A DNA stretch of 64,000 bases, taken from positions 104,248-168,247 of the forward strand of contig WRDF01000005.1 of the NCBI GenBank assembly GCA_009783565.1, in the 5' to 3' direction. Each line of letters opens with the position of its first letter. The first letter of the stretch is position 1. Positions 35,294-44,656 of the stretch are shown here, one piece after another. Made by a program: the position numbers and the translations under genes. Origin of the DNA: Rikenellaceae bacterium. GTDB lineage: Bacteria > Bacteroidota > Bacteroidia > Bacteroidales > Rikenellaceae. The notes under the pieces are model-generated. The model saw only the letters and a program-made list of their open reading frames with translations. It did no database searches and was not told where the DNA came from.

Positions 35294-36253
35294 TTAATGC
35301 TTCTTCCACTTGCTGAACAGCTTCGCGGCGCGCAGTTTGCCGCCGCGCATGATATTGAGCAGGTGGCGTTCTTTTTTCACGGGGTAGATATCTTCGATAT
35401 TGATCAGAATGCCCGTTTCGTCCACGTTGCCGAAGTCGGGGTTGCGCACCGTGCCGAAAACGCGCATCGTCTGCGAAAGATTCATATAGGAGTTGATCAG
35501 CGGCGGAATGCTCTGGTTCAACCGGCGTATCTCCTTGCCCAGAATCTTGTAATCCTCGTCGTAATTCCTGCCGGTGAAAACCGCAGCCATGCGCTTCTCG
35601 TCTATGTCGAGCTGCACGGGGTGGATCGGCTCGACGAGCGCCTCCGTATCGGCAAAATATTTGCGCAGAAAATAAATCAGCAGGTCACGCGCCTCGCGGT
35701 CGTAGTCGCCGTACATCGTCACCTTGCCGAACATGTATTTCATATCGGGATTATCGACCATGATCGTCCCCAGCCCGTTCCACACGTTGTCGAGCGCGAA
35801 AAGCCCTTTCGGGTTCGCCCGCGAGCCCTGATAGGCAGGCTGAATGAACGAACGGCCCAGCTCGACCGTATGCGGTAGATATTCTTCGCGAAACCTGTCG
35901 CTGAACCGGAAATAATGTTCCGTCGAAAGATGCGGCGGATGCTCCGACCGGCAGACGATGAAACGATAGCCGCCGATGATCTCCCGTGCCGCCGGGTCCC
36001 ACACGATAAGCTGCTGGTAGCCGTCGGGCGCGGTATCCGCCTCGTCGATGTCCGACGCCTCACCCGTGCCGCCTCCCGCATCGCGGAACGACAGTTCGCG
36101 CAACCGCCCGACCTCACGCATCGTCTGCGGGCACTCGGCCGCACGGAAGACATAAATGCGGTTATTGCCCTTGTTGGTATCGCGCATAAAGTGCCGTTCG
36201 GTGAGTTCGCTCTCCAAGAGCGCCGGATCGACAGGATCGATAAGAGGTTTCAT
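35294..36253 (-). CDS. glsB: GNAT-type N-acyltransferase, glycine-lipid synthesis (GlsB-like)
   Basis: 319 residues. A GNAT-like acyltransferase of the OlsB/GlsB type: RIYVFRAAECPQTMREVGRL, RELSFRDAGGGTGE, GYRFIVCRSEH, VELGRSFIQPAYQ and LFALDNVWNGLGTIMV. In Bacteroides, GlsB attaches a 3-hydroxy fatty acid to the amino group of glycine, the first step of glycine lipids; GlsA then adds the second acyl chain. The GlsA-like gene is immediately upstream on the same strand (43-base gap), which supports the assignment. The amino-acid substrate is inferred from family and context. Confidence 0.85.
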   Translation of the reverse strand: MKPLIDPVDPALLESELTERHFMRDTNKGNNRIYVFRAAECPQTMREVGRLRELSFRDAGGGTGEASDIDEADTAPDGYQQLIVWDPAAREIIGGYRFIVCRSEHPPHLSTEHYFRFSDRFREEYLPHTVELGRSFIQPAYQGSRANPKGLFALDNVWNGLGTIMVDNPDMKYMFGKVTMYGDYDREARDLLIYFLRKYFADTEALVEPIHPVQLDIDEKRMAAVFTGRNYDEDYKILGKEIRRLNQSIPPLINSYMNLSQTMRVFGTVRNPDFGNVDETGILINIEDIYPVKKERHLLNIMRGGKLRAAKLFSKWKKH

Positions 36254-36296
36254 CTCGCGGTGTGGATTATCGGGTGAGAAGAGACAAAAATAATAA

Positions 36297-37094
36297 TTAT
36301 TCTTTAAAACCGTACACCATATCTTTCAATTCCCTCGCATGTTCGCGCGCCGGCCGGCCGTCGTCGAGCGTTTGCCAACGCACGGGATCGCCGATGACGA
36401 TACGGAAATGGCTGCCGCGCTGGCGAAACATTTCGTCGGCAAGATACAACATCTCTATATTGGCTTTCACGCCCACGGCGCGGCGAAAGTTCGACAGGCG
36501 GTAGAAAAATCCCGACAGCCGCCCGTCAAAAAACACCGGCACAACATCGCGTTGTGTCGAAATGGCCTGACGTACGAAACTCGGCTTCCACTCCAAGTCG
36601 CAAACCATGCCGCCCCGCCGTCGCGAACACAGCCCCGCCGGAAACGTTATCACGGGGATATCCGACGTCATCGCATCGTTGTAGGCGCGAACGTTGCCGA
36701 CGCTCTGACGGCCGTGTTTATTCACGGGAATGAAAATATCGCGCAGCGGCCCGATATTCATCAGCAGGTCGTTCACCACCACCCGCACATCGCCGAAACG
36801 TCCCGCCACCTTCTCGGCGAGCATCAGTCCGTCGAGACCGCCGAACGGGTGGTTCGCCGCAAAAAGATAACGTCCCGCAGGGTCGAGCCGCTCCAATCCC
36901 ACAGCCTCATATGTAATCCCCATCTCGCGCAGCGCAAGGCGGATAAATTCCACCGACGGCCGTCCCCCGTACATGTCGAGAATACGGTTAATTTCTTCTT
37001 CGTGGACGGTCCGGCGCAGGTAGTTCACCAGCAGCGAGAGGCGCGCCAACGCGGGGCTTTTACTGCCTATGACCTTCTTTATATCGACCTTCAT
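36297..37094 (-). CDS. glsA: 1-acyl-glycerol-3-phosphate acyltransferase-like O-acyltransferase (GlsA-like)
   Basis: 265 residues. A PlsC-type acyltransferase with the acyl-acceptor motif FAANHPFGGLDGLML (a variant of HX4D), the second block NDLLMNIGPLRDIFIPVN and the glycerophosphate-site-like block ITFPAGLCSRRR. With the adjacent GlsB-like gene it forms the known Bacteroides glycine-lipid pair, in which GlsA O-acylates N-acyl-glycine in the membrane. An OlsA-like role in ornithine-lipid synthesis is the alternative. The start at 37094 gives MKVDIKKVIGSKSPALARLS. Confidence 0.84.
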   Translation of the reverse strand: MKVDIKKVIGSKSPALARLSLLVNYLRRTVHEEEINRILDMYGGRPSVEFIRLALREMGITYEAVGLERLDPAGRYLFAANHPFGGLDGLMLAEKVAGRFGDVRVVVNDLLMNIGPLRDIFIPVNKHGRQSVGNVRAYNDAMTSDIPVITFPAGLCSRRRGGMVCDLEWKPSFVRQAISTQRDVVPVFFDGRLSGFFYRLSNFRRAVGVKANIEMLYLADEMFRQRGSHFRIVIGDPVRWQTLDDGRPAREHARELKDMVYGFKE

Positions 37095-37204
37095 AACACC
37101 CGCAAAGGTACAAAAATCGCCCCGTACATCTTCGGATTCTCGGTATATTTTCCTATCTTGGCAGGTAAATTGTATCGTCTCTCATTAATAAAACCAATGT
37201 GATT

Positions 37205-38188
37205 ATGAAAACCCCGGTCCTGACAATTTGCTGTGCGATCGCAGTAGCGATCATAGCATGCGTAACGAAAAGCAACGCTCAAACGACGACACATCTAATT
37301 TCTGCACCCGCCAGAGGAGGCGTCGTCATCGAAAAGCAATTCGAATACGACCAACATACTCTGGCCGACACGTTCATATACAACAAGACCACGCGCTATT
37401 TCCAGTGGGACAAGATACGCGAGCAACTGCACAGGGTCGACTCGATGCAGACGTCCGCCCGCCTGCACTGGGGCGTGTTGCAGAACAAGAGTAATTCTCA
37501 CGGACAGCCGCCTCTGGTACGCGAATCGCATACCAACGAATATAACCGCCCGGCCGATCGCAACAGCGTGGAACAATATCAGGGCATTCCGCTTTTCGCT
37601 GCGGTCGATGACACCGTCCCTGAACTTTACGGGCGCGACGGGTCGCCGGTCATCATCGTGGCCACCAGTCCGGCGGGAGACCGCTATATAGTCGAAGGCG
37701 TGAATGTGCCCGGACGTTGGAGCGTCCCCATGAGATACGTCAAAGATATTTCGGATACGGTGGTATTCAACCGCGTAGCCGTGGTAGACCGCACGATGCA
37801 AAGCATCGCGACGTTCGAACGAGCAGGCAGGGGCCACTGGCTGGTGCGCAGTATGAATCCCGCGACGACGGGCGCACACAACCCGCCTTATCAACAGCCT
37901 ACGCCTTTGGGAATATTTGTCGTTCAGGACAAGGTAGAACGTATGCTTTATACGAAAGACGGATCGTCGGAAATCGCCGGCTACGCTCCGTGGGCGAGCC
38001 GTTTCAGCGGCGGCGGATACATTCACGGCGTACCGCTGAACAGTGTCGGTGCGAGTCCGGTGGAGTTCAGTTCGACGCTCGGCACGATCCCGCGTTCGCA
38101 CATGTGCGTGCGCAACGCCACGTCTCACGCAAAATTCGTCTACGACTGGGCGCCGAAATTCAACTCGCTGGTAGTGGTGATCGAGTAA
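37205..38188 (+). CDS. L,D-transpeptidase family protein (YkuD domain)
   Basis: About 327 residues from ATG 37205 (MKTPVLTICCAIAVAIIACV); a GTG two codons earlier is possible. A signal peptide or lipoprotein-type leader is followed by a long N-terminal region. The YkuD catalytic core is at about 235-322: PTPLGIFVVQDKVERMLYT, GGGYIHGVPLN (conserved His) and GTIPRSHMCVRNATSHAKFV (catalytic Cys in SHMCVRN, where the usual form is SHGC[VI]R). It probably cross-links peptidoglycan or anchors proteins in the periplasm. It is divergent from the glsAB pair. A hairpin follows the stop. Confidence 0.87.
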   Translation: MKTPVLTICCAIAVAIIACVTKSNAQTTTHLISAPARGGVVIEKQFEYDQHTLADTFIYNKTTRYFQWDKIREQLHRVDSMQTSARLHWGVLQNKSNSHGQPPLVRESHTNEYNRPADRNSVEQYQGIPLFAAVDDTVPELYGRDGSPVIIVATSPAGDRYIVEGVNVPGRWSVPMRYVKDISDTVVFNRVAVVDRTMQSIATFERAGRGHWLVRSMNPATTGAHNPPYQQPTPLGIFVVQDKVERMLYTKDGSSEIAGYAPWASRFSGGGYIHGVPLNSVGASPVEFSSTLGTIPRSHMCVRNATSHAKFVYDWAPKFNSLVVVIE

Positions 38189-38216
38189 ATTACAGGCTAC
38201 TAGCCATCTTATGATC

Positions 38217-38252
38217 AGGGTCTGTTCAAATAAATTTGTTTGGGCAGACCCT
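38217..38252 (+). terminator. Stem-loop downstream of the L,D-transpeptidase gene
   Basis: AGGGTCTG pairs with CAGACCCT around a 20-base AT-rich loop, 28 bases past the stop. No T-run follows, so termination is uncertain. Confidence 0.45.
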
Positions 38253-38355
38253 AAAATTGTATATTCGCAATTAATGAATTTGTTTTAACGAAAAATAATG
38301 CATAACATTGTAAAAGCAAGTCGAACAACATCAACACGATTAAATCAGACGAGCC

Positions 38356-39159
38356 ATGAAAAAACTCATTCGTGAACTCTTTCTCCGCAGAATCTTTTTT
38401 AGGATCAGCTGCGTGCTGATAGTCGTGGCTTTTCTGGGGCAAGGAAGACTGCTTTGTCTGAAAGCGAATGTTCCGTTGTGCAAAGTCTCTGAATGCCCGA
38501 AGGTGGATGAGGATACTTTTGTCGTGTCGCGCGTCAATGATGCAGGTCTTGGTCCGGATGTGAAAGAGACGACGTACACCGTGGAAGAGGCGCGTATGTT
38601 TTTTGAGAGGTTTGTCAAGGGTGCGGCAGCAATCGGCAGTGACGAACTTTCGCTGTTCGGCTTTGAACTTTCGCCCAACTGGCATGCGGCTCGCTTCAGC
38701 CGCACTGACGAGACACTGTCCGTTGATATTCCGACGGTCTCGCCCGGACGCACGGTACTCGCGTGGCGCGAGGGCGATCCAGGCTATGTGTATGTCGCAC
38801 AAAAACTTGTGATAGTAAAGCGTTCTCATGATGGGCAACAGGGAGCATATCTTCTGACTCTAATCCCCGAGCAGAGCTACTCCCACATGCATAATAAGAT
38901 GGATGCTGAAATCTTCTTGAACTTTGGTTACAAAAGTGGATTCTCAGGGCTGGCGATTTACACTTTGGCTGTGGATCAGCGTATTATGCGTGTCGATCGT
39001 TACGAGGAGGGTGTTAAGGTCGAGGGTTACGGGCTGTTCGGCTCGCCCGAACAGAATGCCTATGCCAGGATTGGCATGAACGAGCTGCTGAAAAACTTCA
39101 CTTTCGTTGTCGATGTCAAATCGGCAGGTCGAGCGACGGTGATCATCGCAAGTCACTGA
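38356..39159 (+). CDS. Exported hypothetical protein
   Basis: 267 residues. A basic N-terminus and membrane-like segment (FRISCVLIVVAFLGQGRLL, about 15-34) suggest export or anchoring. The domain begins YTVEEARMFFERFVKGAAAI and continues LSPNWHAARFS, VDIPTV, YVAQKLVIVKRSHDGQQGAY, LLTLIPEQSYS and NFGYKSGFSGLAIYTLAVDQ. The pattern 'VEEA...F / LSP.W..A / VDIP / QKLV.VK / YLLTLIP / G..SGLAIYT' recurs in secreted proteins of gut Bacteroidales. I recognise the style but cannot name the family or a function. It stands alone, and its codon use is a little more AT-rich at the 5' end than its neighbours. Confidence 0.72.
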   Translation: MKKLIRELFLRRIFFRISCVLIVVAFLGQGRLLCLKANVPLCKVSECPKVDEDTFVVSRVNDAGLGPDVKETTYTVEEARMFFERFVKGAAAIGSDELSLFGFELSPNWHAARFSRTDETLSVDIPTVSPGRTVLAWREGDPGYVYVAQKLVIVKRSHDGQQGAYLLTLIPEQSYSHMHNKMDAEIFLNFGYKSGFSGLAIYTLAVDQRIMRVDRYEEGVKVEGYGLFGSPEQNAYARIGMNELLKNFTFVVDVKSAGRATVIIASH

Positions 39160-39293
39160 CAGTTAAAGAGAAGAACTGCATATTGTATGCCACGACGAGG
39201 AAGAGTATTGCGTTCGCACAATTCGAGCAAAATTATTGTGTAGCCTTAAAATTGGTGAGATTTCGATCTCGCTATTCTCTGCCGAAATTTGCC

Positions 39294-39301
39294 TACATTT
39301 G
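39294..39301 (+). promoter_or_regulatory. -7 element of the polyprenyl synthase gene
   Basis: TACATTTG lies 8 bases before ATG 39310, implying a nearly leaderless mRNA and excluding the longer frame starting at 39289. Confidence 0.55.
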
Positions 39302-39309
39302 CAGTCGGA

Positions 39310-40293
39310 ATGACCACTCTCGACCGCATAAAAGCGCCCGTCGCCACACAATTAGACCGCTATGAGGTCTACCTGCGCGAGTCGTTGCACAGCGACGACC
39401 CGCTAGTGAACGACATGGTCGCCTACGTCCTCGCCTCGCGCGGGAAGGCGATCCGGCCGCTTATGGCGCTCCTGGGCGCAGCAATGTATTGCGACGGCAA
39501 GGAGTTGCCCCCGTCGAGCTACATGGCGGCGATGATGCTCGAAATGATCCATACCGCCACGCTTATCCACGACGACGTTATAGACGAGGCATTCACGCGG
39601 CGCGGCAAGGCTTCGGTCAATGCGCTGTGGATGTCGCAAAGGGCGGTTCTCGTCGGCGACTTCATTCTCGCGCGCAGTTTCCGCGCGGGCATGGAGAGCG
39701 GCGATTATGACATAGTGGAGTACATCACGCGCGTGATGCCCGCGCTGGTCGAGGGCGAACTGATGCAGAGCCGCCAGAGCGACCGTCTCGAAATGACGCG
39801 CGAGATCTATGAGCAGATAATCTACCGCAAAACGGCGACCCTCATAGGGACGAGTTGCGGCGTGGGCGCAATGTCGGCAGGCGCGCCGTTGGCGGAGATC
39901 GAACGCATGAAAGAGATCGGTGATGCGGCGGGGATGGCATTCCAGATAAAGGACGATATTCTCGACTACGGTCCTTCGGCTACGACCGGCAAACCGCTGT
40001 GCGGCGACCTGCGCGAGCGTAAGATAACGCTGCCGCTGCTCACGGTGCTGGAACACGCATCGGCCTGCGAGCGTAAAGAGATTATTGCGCTGCTGTCGGG
40101 CATTCGCACCCGTCCGTCGAACGTCGAGCGCCTGCATTCGATCGTCGTCGAACGCGGCGGCTTGGGGATGGCGCAGGCGGTGATGGAAGAATATATCGCA
40201 CGTGCGGCATGTCTTCTGGATAAATGTCCGCCGTCGCAGTACCGTGACTCACTGCGGGAGCTTATCTTGTATATCGCCTCACGGGAAAAATAG
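39310..40293 (+). CDS. Polyprenyl diphosphate synthase
   Basis: Trans-isoprenyl diphosphate synthase, 327 residues from ATG 39310 (MTTLDRIKAPVATQLDRYEV). The first Asp-rich motif is in LIHDDVIDEAFTRRGKASVN (DDxxD) and the second in FQIKDDILDYGPS. A GKAIRPL motif binds diphosphate. Length and sequence fit the long-chain (octaprenyl-type) group that makes the menaquinone side chain; the exact chain length cannot be read off. It is followed 14 bases later by ahcY on the same strand. Confidence 0.9.
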   Translation: MTTLDRIKAPVATQLDRYEVYLRESLHSDDPLVNDMVAYVLASRGKAIRPLMALLGAAMYCDGKELPPSSYMAAMMLEMIHTATLIHDDVIDEAFTRRGKASVNALWMSQRAVLVGDFILARSFRAGMESGDYDIVEYITRVMPALVEGELMQSRQSDRLEMTREIYEQIIYRKTATLIGTSCGVGAMSAGAPLAEIERMKEIGDAAGMAFQIKDDILDYGPSATTGKPLCGDLRERKITLPLLTVLEHASACERKEIIALLSGIRTRPSNVERLHSIVVERGGLGMAQAVMEEYIARAACLLDKCPPSQYRDSLRELILYIASREK

Positions 40294-40306
40294 TTATTGA
40301 AAAAAT

Positions 40307-41734
40307 ATGTTCATAGACGAAAAACCACCCTATAAAGTCGCCGATATTTCGTTGGCGGCATGGGGACGGCGGGAGATCGAGATCGCCGAGAAGGAGATGC
40401 CGGGCCTCGTGGCCGTGCGGCGGAAATTTGCGGCGGACAAACCGCTCGGTGGCGCACGCATAACGGGTTCGCTGCACATGACGATCCAGACGGCAGTGCT
40501 GATAGAGACGCTGGTGGAACTGGGTGCAGAGGTGCGTTGGTGCAGTTGCAACATTTTTTCGACGCAGGATCATGCGGCGGCGGCGATGGCGGCAGCGGGC
40601 ATACCGGTCTTTGCGTGGAAGGGCGAAACGCTGGAAGAGTATTGGTGGTGTACGGCGCAGGCGCTGTCGTTCCCAAACGGACAGGGGCCTAACCTAATTG
40701 TGGACGATGGCGGCGACGCAACGTTGCTGGTGCTGAAAGGACAGGCGGCGGAGATAGACGCCACGACGCTCGACCGTGCGGCTGAGAGCCACGAGGAGCA
40801 AGTAATTCTCAACACGCTGCGCCGCGTCCTTGCCGAGAACCCGCGCAAGTGGCACACGACGTCGGCGGAGCTTTACGGCGTGTCGGAGGAGACGACGACA
40901 GGCGTACACCGCCTCTACCGCATGATGGAGCGCGGCGAACTGCCGTTCCCTGCCATAAACGTGAACGACTCGGTCACGAAAAGCAAGTTCGATAACCTCT
41001 ATGGCTGCCGCGAGTCGCTGGCCGACGGCATCAAGCGCGCGACGGACGTGATGATCGCGGGCAAGGTGGCGGTCGTGTGCGGCTACGGCGACGTGGGCAA
41101 GGGTTGCGCGCGCAGCATGGCATCGTACGGCGCGCGGGTGATAGTGACCGAAATAGACCCGATATGTGCGCTGCAAGCCGCGATGGAAGGTTTCGAGGTC
41201 AAAACGGTCGAAGACGCGCTGGACGAAGGCAATATCTTCATAACATGCACGGGCAACAAAGATATTATCACGTTCGAGCACATGTGCCGGATGCGCGATC
41301 AGGCCATAGTGTGCAACATCGGGCACTTCGACAATGAGATTCAGATGGCGCTGCTGGATGCGGCTGTCGATGCAGGAGATGTGGTGCGCCTCACGATAAA
41401 GCCGCAGGTCGACAAATACACCTTCGCCGACGGGCACTCGATATTCGTTCTCGCCGAGGGGCGTTTGGTGAACTTGGGATGCGCCACCGGCCACCCGTCG
41501 TTCGTGATGAGTAACTCGTTCACGAACCAGGTGCTCGCGCAGTTGGAGTTGTGGCAAAATCGCTCGCAACTCGCGCCCGGTGTCTACCGCCTGCCCAAGC
41601 ATCTGGACGAAGAGGTTGCGCGCCTGCATCTCGAAAGCATCGGCGTGCGCCTTACTTTACTGACCCCAGAACAGGCCGACTACATCGGGGTCTCCATCGA
41701 CGGCCCCTACAAGGCGGAGCATTACAGGTATTAG
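40307..41734 (+). CDS. ahcY: Adenosylhomocysteinase (S-adenosylhomocysteine hydrolase)
   Basis: NAD-dependent cytosolic enzyme splitting S-adenosylhomocysteine into adenosine and homocysteine. 475 residues, full length. Substrate-site segments are [20 protein letters not shown] and [17 protein letters not shown]. The NAD site is [20 protein letters not shown], with [12 protein letters not shown] and the C-terminal signature ending YKAEHYRY. Co-directional with the polyprenyl synthase (14-base gap). Confidence 0.97.
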   Translation: MFIDEKPPYKVADISLAAWGRREIEIAEKEMPGLVAVRRKFAADKPLGGARITGSLHMTIQTAVLIETLVELGAEVRWCSCNIFSTQDHAAAAMAAAGIPVFAWKGETLEEYWWCTAQALSFPNGQGPNLIVDDGGDATLLVLKGQAAEIDATTLDRAAESHEEQVILNTLRRVLAENPRKWHTTSAELYGVSEETTTGVHRLYRMMERGELPFPAINVNDSVTKSKFDNLYGCRESLADGIKRATDVMIAGKVAVVCGYGDVGKGCARSMASYGARVIVTEIDPICALQAAMEGFEVKTVEDALDEGNIFITCTGNKDIITFEHMCRMRDQAIVCNIGHFDNEIQMALLDAAVDAGDVVRLTIKPQVDKYTFADGHSIFVLAEGRLVNLGCATGHPSFVMSNSFTNQVLAQLELWQNRSQLAPGVYRLPKHLDEEVARLHLESIGVRLTLLTPEQADYIGVSIDGPYKAEHYRY

Positions 41735-41746
41735 GTTTGAGGTGCG

Positions 41747-41782
41747 ACATGCGTGCGTGCGGCGCGCCGCACGCACGCATGT
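41747..41782. repeat. Perfect 36-base palindrome between convergent genes
   Basis: ACATGCGTGCGTGCGGCG followed by its exact complement, filling the gap between the ahcY stop (41734) and the stop of the DUF3078 gene (41784). It may terminate both transcripts, but neither side has a T-run. Composition (GCGTGCGTGCGGC) recalls an extended family A palindrome. Confidence 0.8.
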
Positions 41783-41783
41783 G

Positions 41784-42779
41784 CTACTTATTCCTGAACG
41801 TGTAGACTAATCCCAGCCCCAGCGAATAGTGGTGTTGGATGCGGTCGGGATGGGGTATGCGCAGGGTGGTACGATTGTAGTTCATGCGGCTGAACAGCGT
41901 GGTCGTCAGATATTTGGTCGCTTTTATGTCGATCTTCGTTTCCCACCAGCCCGACATCGGATGCTTGCCGTAGTTCGTAAAGCCGTACGCCTCCGATTTC
42001 AGTTCTATGATATCTCTGCGGAATTTCTTCTCGAACTTCAAACGCACCGACGAACCGACCTGCCAGTTGGCACGGGCATCGGGCAGAGGACGGCCGTCAG
42101 CATCCTTGGCCACCAGATCGTCGTCGAGCATAAACCTCGCATTCCCCCCGATAGGCGAGAGGGTTATATCCCAGGGCCTTTTCCGATACGTAAACCCGAT
42201 GTCGATCGTCCATGTTCCCGGCGACATGAAGTTCGACCTCTTGCGGTCGTCCGTACGCGATGCACGCCCTACCGTAAACTGACTGATAAGCTCCGACGTA
42301 GCCGCGTATGACCAGTTGCGCGCCATATTCCACGACGCCTTATTCTGAACCCTGAACCAATCCTGATTCTTGAATGCTTTTCCGTCGATGTAGTTCATCC
42401 CGTAACGTGAGTTGAACCGCGTCTCGAAACTCAGCTTTTCACGCCTGAAAACATGCGTTATGTCGAGGTTTGCCAACCCCATGAACGTGTTATCGTTGCC
42501 CGGTATCCAGTTATCGTACTGAGTTTGCGAAAAGCTGAGGCGTGCGCTGATCTCGAACAGATTACGTTCCTTGCGCCGTGCGCGACGGTCGGCACGCTCC
42601 TGCGCCGGAGTGTAAAATTTCTCCTGCGTGAGCTGCACGACGTGTATCTGCTCTCCCAGTCCGGGTATGCGCCGCCGGGTCGTATCCGCCGCTCCCGAGA
42701 CCGTGAACTGCGCCGCCGCCCGCTCACCGCCGCACAGAAATAGCAACAGTAACGCCGTGTATAGAATTTTCGTTCTCAT
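41784..42779 (-). CDS. DUF3078 outer-membrane protein
   Basis: 331 residues with a signal peptide (ILYTALLLLFLCGGERAAAQ). The pattern SARLSFSQTQYDNWIPGNDN, FMGLANLDITHVFRREKLSF and RFNSRYGMNYIDGKAFKNQD is typical of DUF3078, a Bacteroidetes family of predicted outer-membrane beta-barrels of unknown function. Repeated alternating strands run to the C-terminal aromatic end (LGLGLVYTFRNK). It converges with ahcY, its stop separated from ahcY by a perfect palindrome. Confidence 0.87.
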   Translation of the reverse strand: MRTKILYTALLLLFLCGGERAAAQFTVSGAADTTRRRIPGLGEQIHVVQLTQEKFYTPAQERADRRARRKERNLFEISARLSFSQTQYDNWIPGNDNTFMGLANLDITHVFRREKLSFETRFNSRYGMNYIDGKAFKNQDWFRVQNKASWNMARNWSYAATSELISQFTVGRASRTDDRKRSNFMSPGTWTIDIGFTYRKRPWDITLSPIGGNARFMLDDDLVAKDADGRPLPDARANWQVGSSVRLKFEKKFRRDIIELKSEAYGFTNYGKHPMSGWWETKIDIKATKYLTTTLFSRMNYNRTTLRIPHPDRIQHHYSLGLGLVYTFRNK

Positions 42780-42792
42780 AATTAATAAAAAC

Positions 42793-42855
42793 TAACGATA
42801 GATTCCTCCGCCTACGGCGTTAGGAATGACAGAATCGGAAACCACGCGCGCGTCA
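42793..42855 (-). repeat. Half of a family B element plus a family A copy at the ssb stop
   Basis: GCGATAGATTCCTCC-like sequence to GGAATGACA (42793-42831) is the right half of a family B element. The family A copy GGAAACCACGCGCGCGTCA overlaps the ssb stop codon (42853-42855). Confidence 0.65.
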
Positions 42856-43305
42856 GAACGGAAGGTCGTCCACGTCGTCGGTCGGGTTCACGGACTGCGG
42901 CGCAGCAGCCTGCGGCGAGACATAAGACGCATTTGGCATTGTCCCGCCGGAAGGCTGCGCTCCTGCCGGATTGTCGGAACGCCGCCCCAGTAACTTCATA
43001 TCATCGGCGACCACTTCCGTGGCGTAGCGTTTCGCACCGGTATCGTCGGTCCATTCGCGCGAACGCAGACGCCCCTCGATGTAGAGTTGGCTACCCTTGC
43101 GCACGAAGCGGTCGGCAACGTCGGCCAACCCGCGCCACAGCGTCACGGTATGCCATTCGGTGTGTTCTTTCGATTCCTGCGTCTGGCGGTTGTAAATGCG
43201 CTCGGTCGTAGCCAGCCTCACGCGCGCCACTTTCGTGCCGTTCTCCAATGTGCGGACTTCGGGGTCTATGCCCACGTTTCCCACGAGTATTACTTTATTG
43301 ATCAT
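42853..43305 (-). CDS. ssb: Single-stranded DNA-binding protein
   Basis: 150 residues. The OB-fold domain spans 1-107: MINKVILVGNVGIDPEVRTL, EWHTVTLWRGLADVADRFVR and KGSQLYIEGRLRSREW. A Gly/Pro/Ser/Gln-rich linker (DNPAGAQPSGGTMPNASYVS) follows, and the acidic partner-binding tip is DDVDDLPF. It protects single-stranded DNA in replication and repair. The stop codon overlaps a family A repeat. folC lies 54 bases upstream on the same strand. Confidence 0.97.
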   Translation of the reverse strand: MINKVILVGNVGIDPEVRTLENGTKVARVRLATTERIYNRQTQESKEHTEWHTVTLWRGLADVADRFVRKGSQLYIEGRLRSREWTDDTGAKRYATEVVADDMKLLGRRSDNPAGAQPSGGTMPNASYVSPQAAAPQSVNPTDDVDDLPF

Positions 43306-43359
43306 AGTTATTGAACGTATTTCTAAACGTTTTCTTATGGCTGCTCCTGAAAATCCTCC

Positions 43360-44646
43360 TTATATAACGATGTCGGCGACGGTGAAAGTACTGCCGCCGA
43401 TGAAAATCATGTCGGCCGGCGACGCAAGTTCCCGCGCGCGTGTAAGAGCATCCGGGACGGTCTCCACGACTTCGCCATGCAAACCGTACGGTGCGGCCAG
43501 CTTGGCGAGTTCCGCCGAAGGCAGAGCGCGTTCGTTCGACGGCGCAGTGAATATGTAGTACGCATCGCGCGGGAGCAGAGGCAGTATTTCATCGAAATCC
43601 TTCTCGCGCACCATCCCGATAACCATATACAGTTTTTCGTAGCGCTGCGCCCGTATCTGCTCCGCCACCAGCCTCAAACCGTGTGTATTATGCCCCGTAT
43701 CACAGACCGTCAGCGGGTCGCGCCCCAGCGTTTCCCATCGTCCGCGCAGCCCCGTCGAAGCCGCCGCCGAACGCAGACCGCCGGCAATCACACCTTCGCC
43801 GAAGGACATGCGCCCACGCAACACCGAAAGCGCGGCGAGAACGGTCACAAGGTTGCGGCGCTGGTAATCACCCAACAGGTCGAGCGTTATCGGGAACTGC
43901 TCGCCGCCGTGCAGGTTCGTCACGCGGAACGTCTGCGAAAACGCATCGCACCCTGCGCTCTCCGCACAAAACAAATCCTGAGCAAAAACGACAGGCGCAT
44001 CCATCTGCCGCGCTTTTTCGATGAACACGCCGTCGGTCGCCTCGTCGCGCTCACCGATGACCACCGGCACGCCGCGCTTGATGATTCCCGCCTTCTCCGC
44101 CGCGATCTTTTCGAGCGTGTCGCCCAGAAATTTCTGGTGATCCATCCCGATATTCGTAATAACGCTCACCAACGGCTGCAACACGTTCGTACAGTCCAAC
44201 CGCCCTCCCATTCCCGTCTCGACCACCGCGCACTCCACCCCACTCTGTGCAAACCAATCGAACGCCATGCACATCGTCGCCTCGAAAAACGACAGCCTCA
44301 ACCCGCACATAGTTTCCAAATGCCGCCGCGCGAAATCCATCACACCCTGCTCCGGAATCATCTCGCCGTCCACCCGCATCCGCTCGCGGAAATCGCGAAG
44401 ATGCGGCGACGTATAAAGCCCCGTGCGCACACCCGCAGCCTGCAACACCGCCGCAACCATGTGTGACGTCGATCCCTTGCCGTTAGTGCCCGCCACATGC
44501 ACCGACCGAAACGCCCCATCGGGCTGCCCCACGCTGCCGAGAAACTCCGTCACCCGCTCCAATCCCGGCTTATACGCATCCGCCCCGATATTCTGAAAAT
44601 CGGGCATCATGCGATACAATACGTCGAGAGTCTCTTTATAATTCAT
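43360..44646 (-). CDS. folC: Folylpolyglutamate synthase / dihydrofolate synthase
   Basis: Mur-ligase-type enzyme adding glutamate to (dihydro)folate. About 428 residues from ATG 44646 (MNYKETLDVLYRMMPDFQNI); the frame open to 44742 overlaps lnt and is rejected. The ATP loop is SVHVAGTNGKGSTSHMVAAV, with LYTSPHLRDFRERM, ECAVVETGMGGRLDCTNVLQ, NIGMDHQKFLG and CDTGHNTHGL (FolC DxxHN-type motif). lnt is upstream with a 10-base gap, so they share a transcript. Confidence 0.94.
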   Translation of the reverse strand: MNYKETLDVLYRMMPDFQNIGADAYKPGLERVTEFLGSVGQPDGAFRSVHVAGTNGKGSTSHMVAAVLQAAGVRTGLYTSPHLRDFRERMRVDGEMIPEQGVMDFARRHLETMCGLRLSFFEATMCMAFDWFAQSGVECAVVETGMGGRLDCTNVLQPLVSVITNIGMDHQKFLGDTLEKIAAEKAGIIKRGVPVVIGERDEATDGVFIEKARQMDAPVVFAQDLFCAESAGCDAFSQTFRVTNLHGGEQFPITLDLLGDYQRRNLVTVLAALSVLRGRMSFGEGVIAGGLRSAAASTGLRGRWETLGRDPLTVCDTGHNTHGLRLVAEQIRAQRYEKLYMVIGMVREKDFDEILPLLPRDAYYIFTAPSNERALPSAELAKLAAPYGLHGEVVETVPDALTRARELASPADMIFIGGSTFTVADIVI

Positions 44647-44656
44647 TGCCTTTGTC

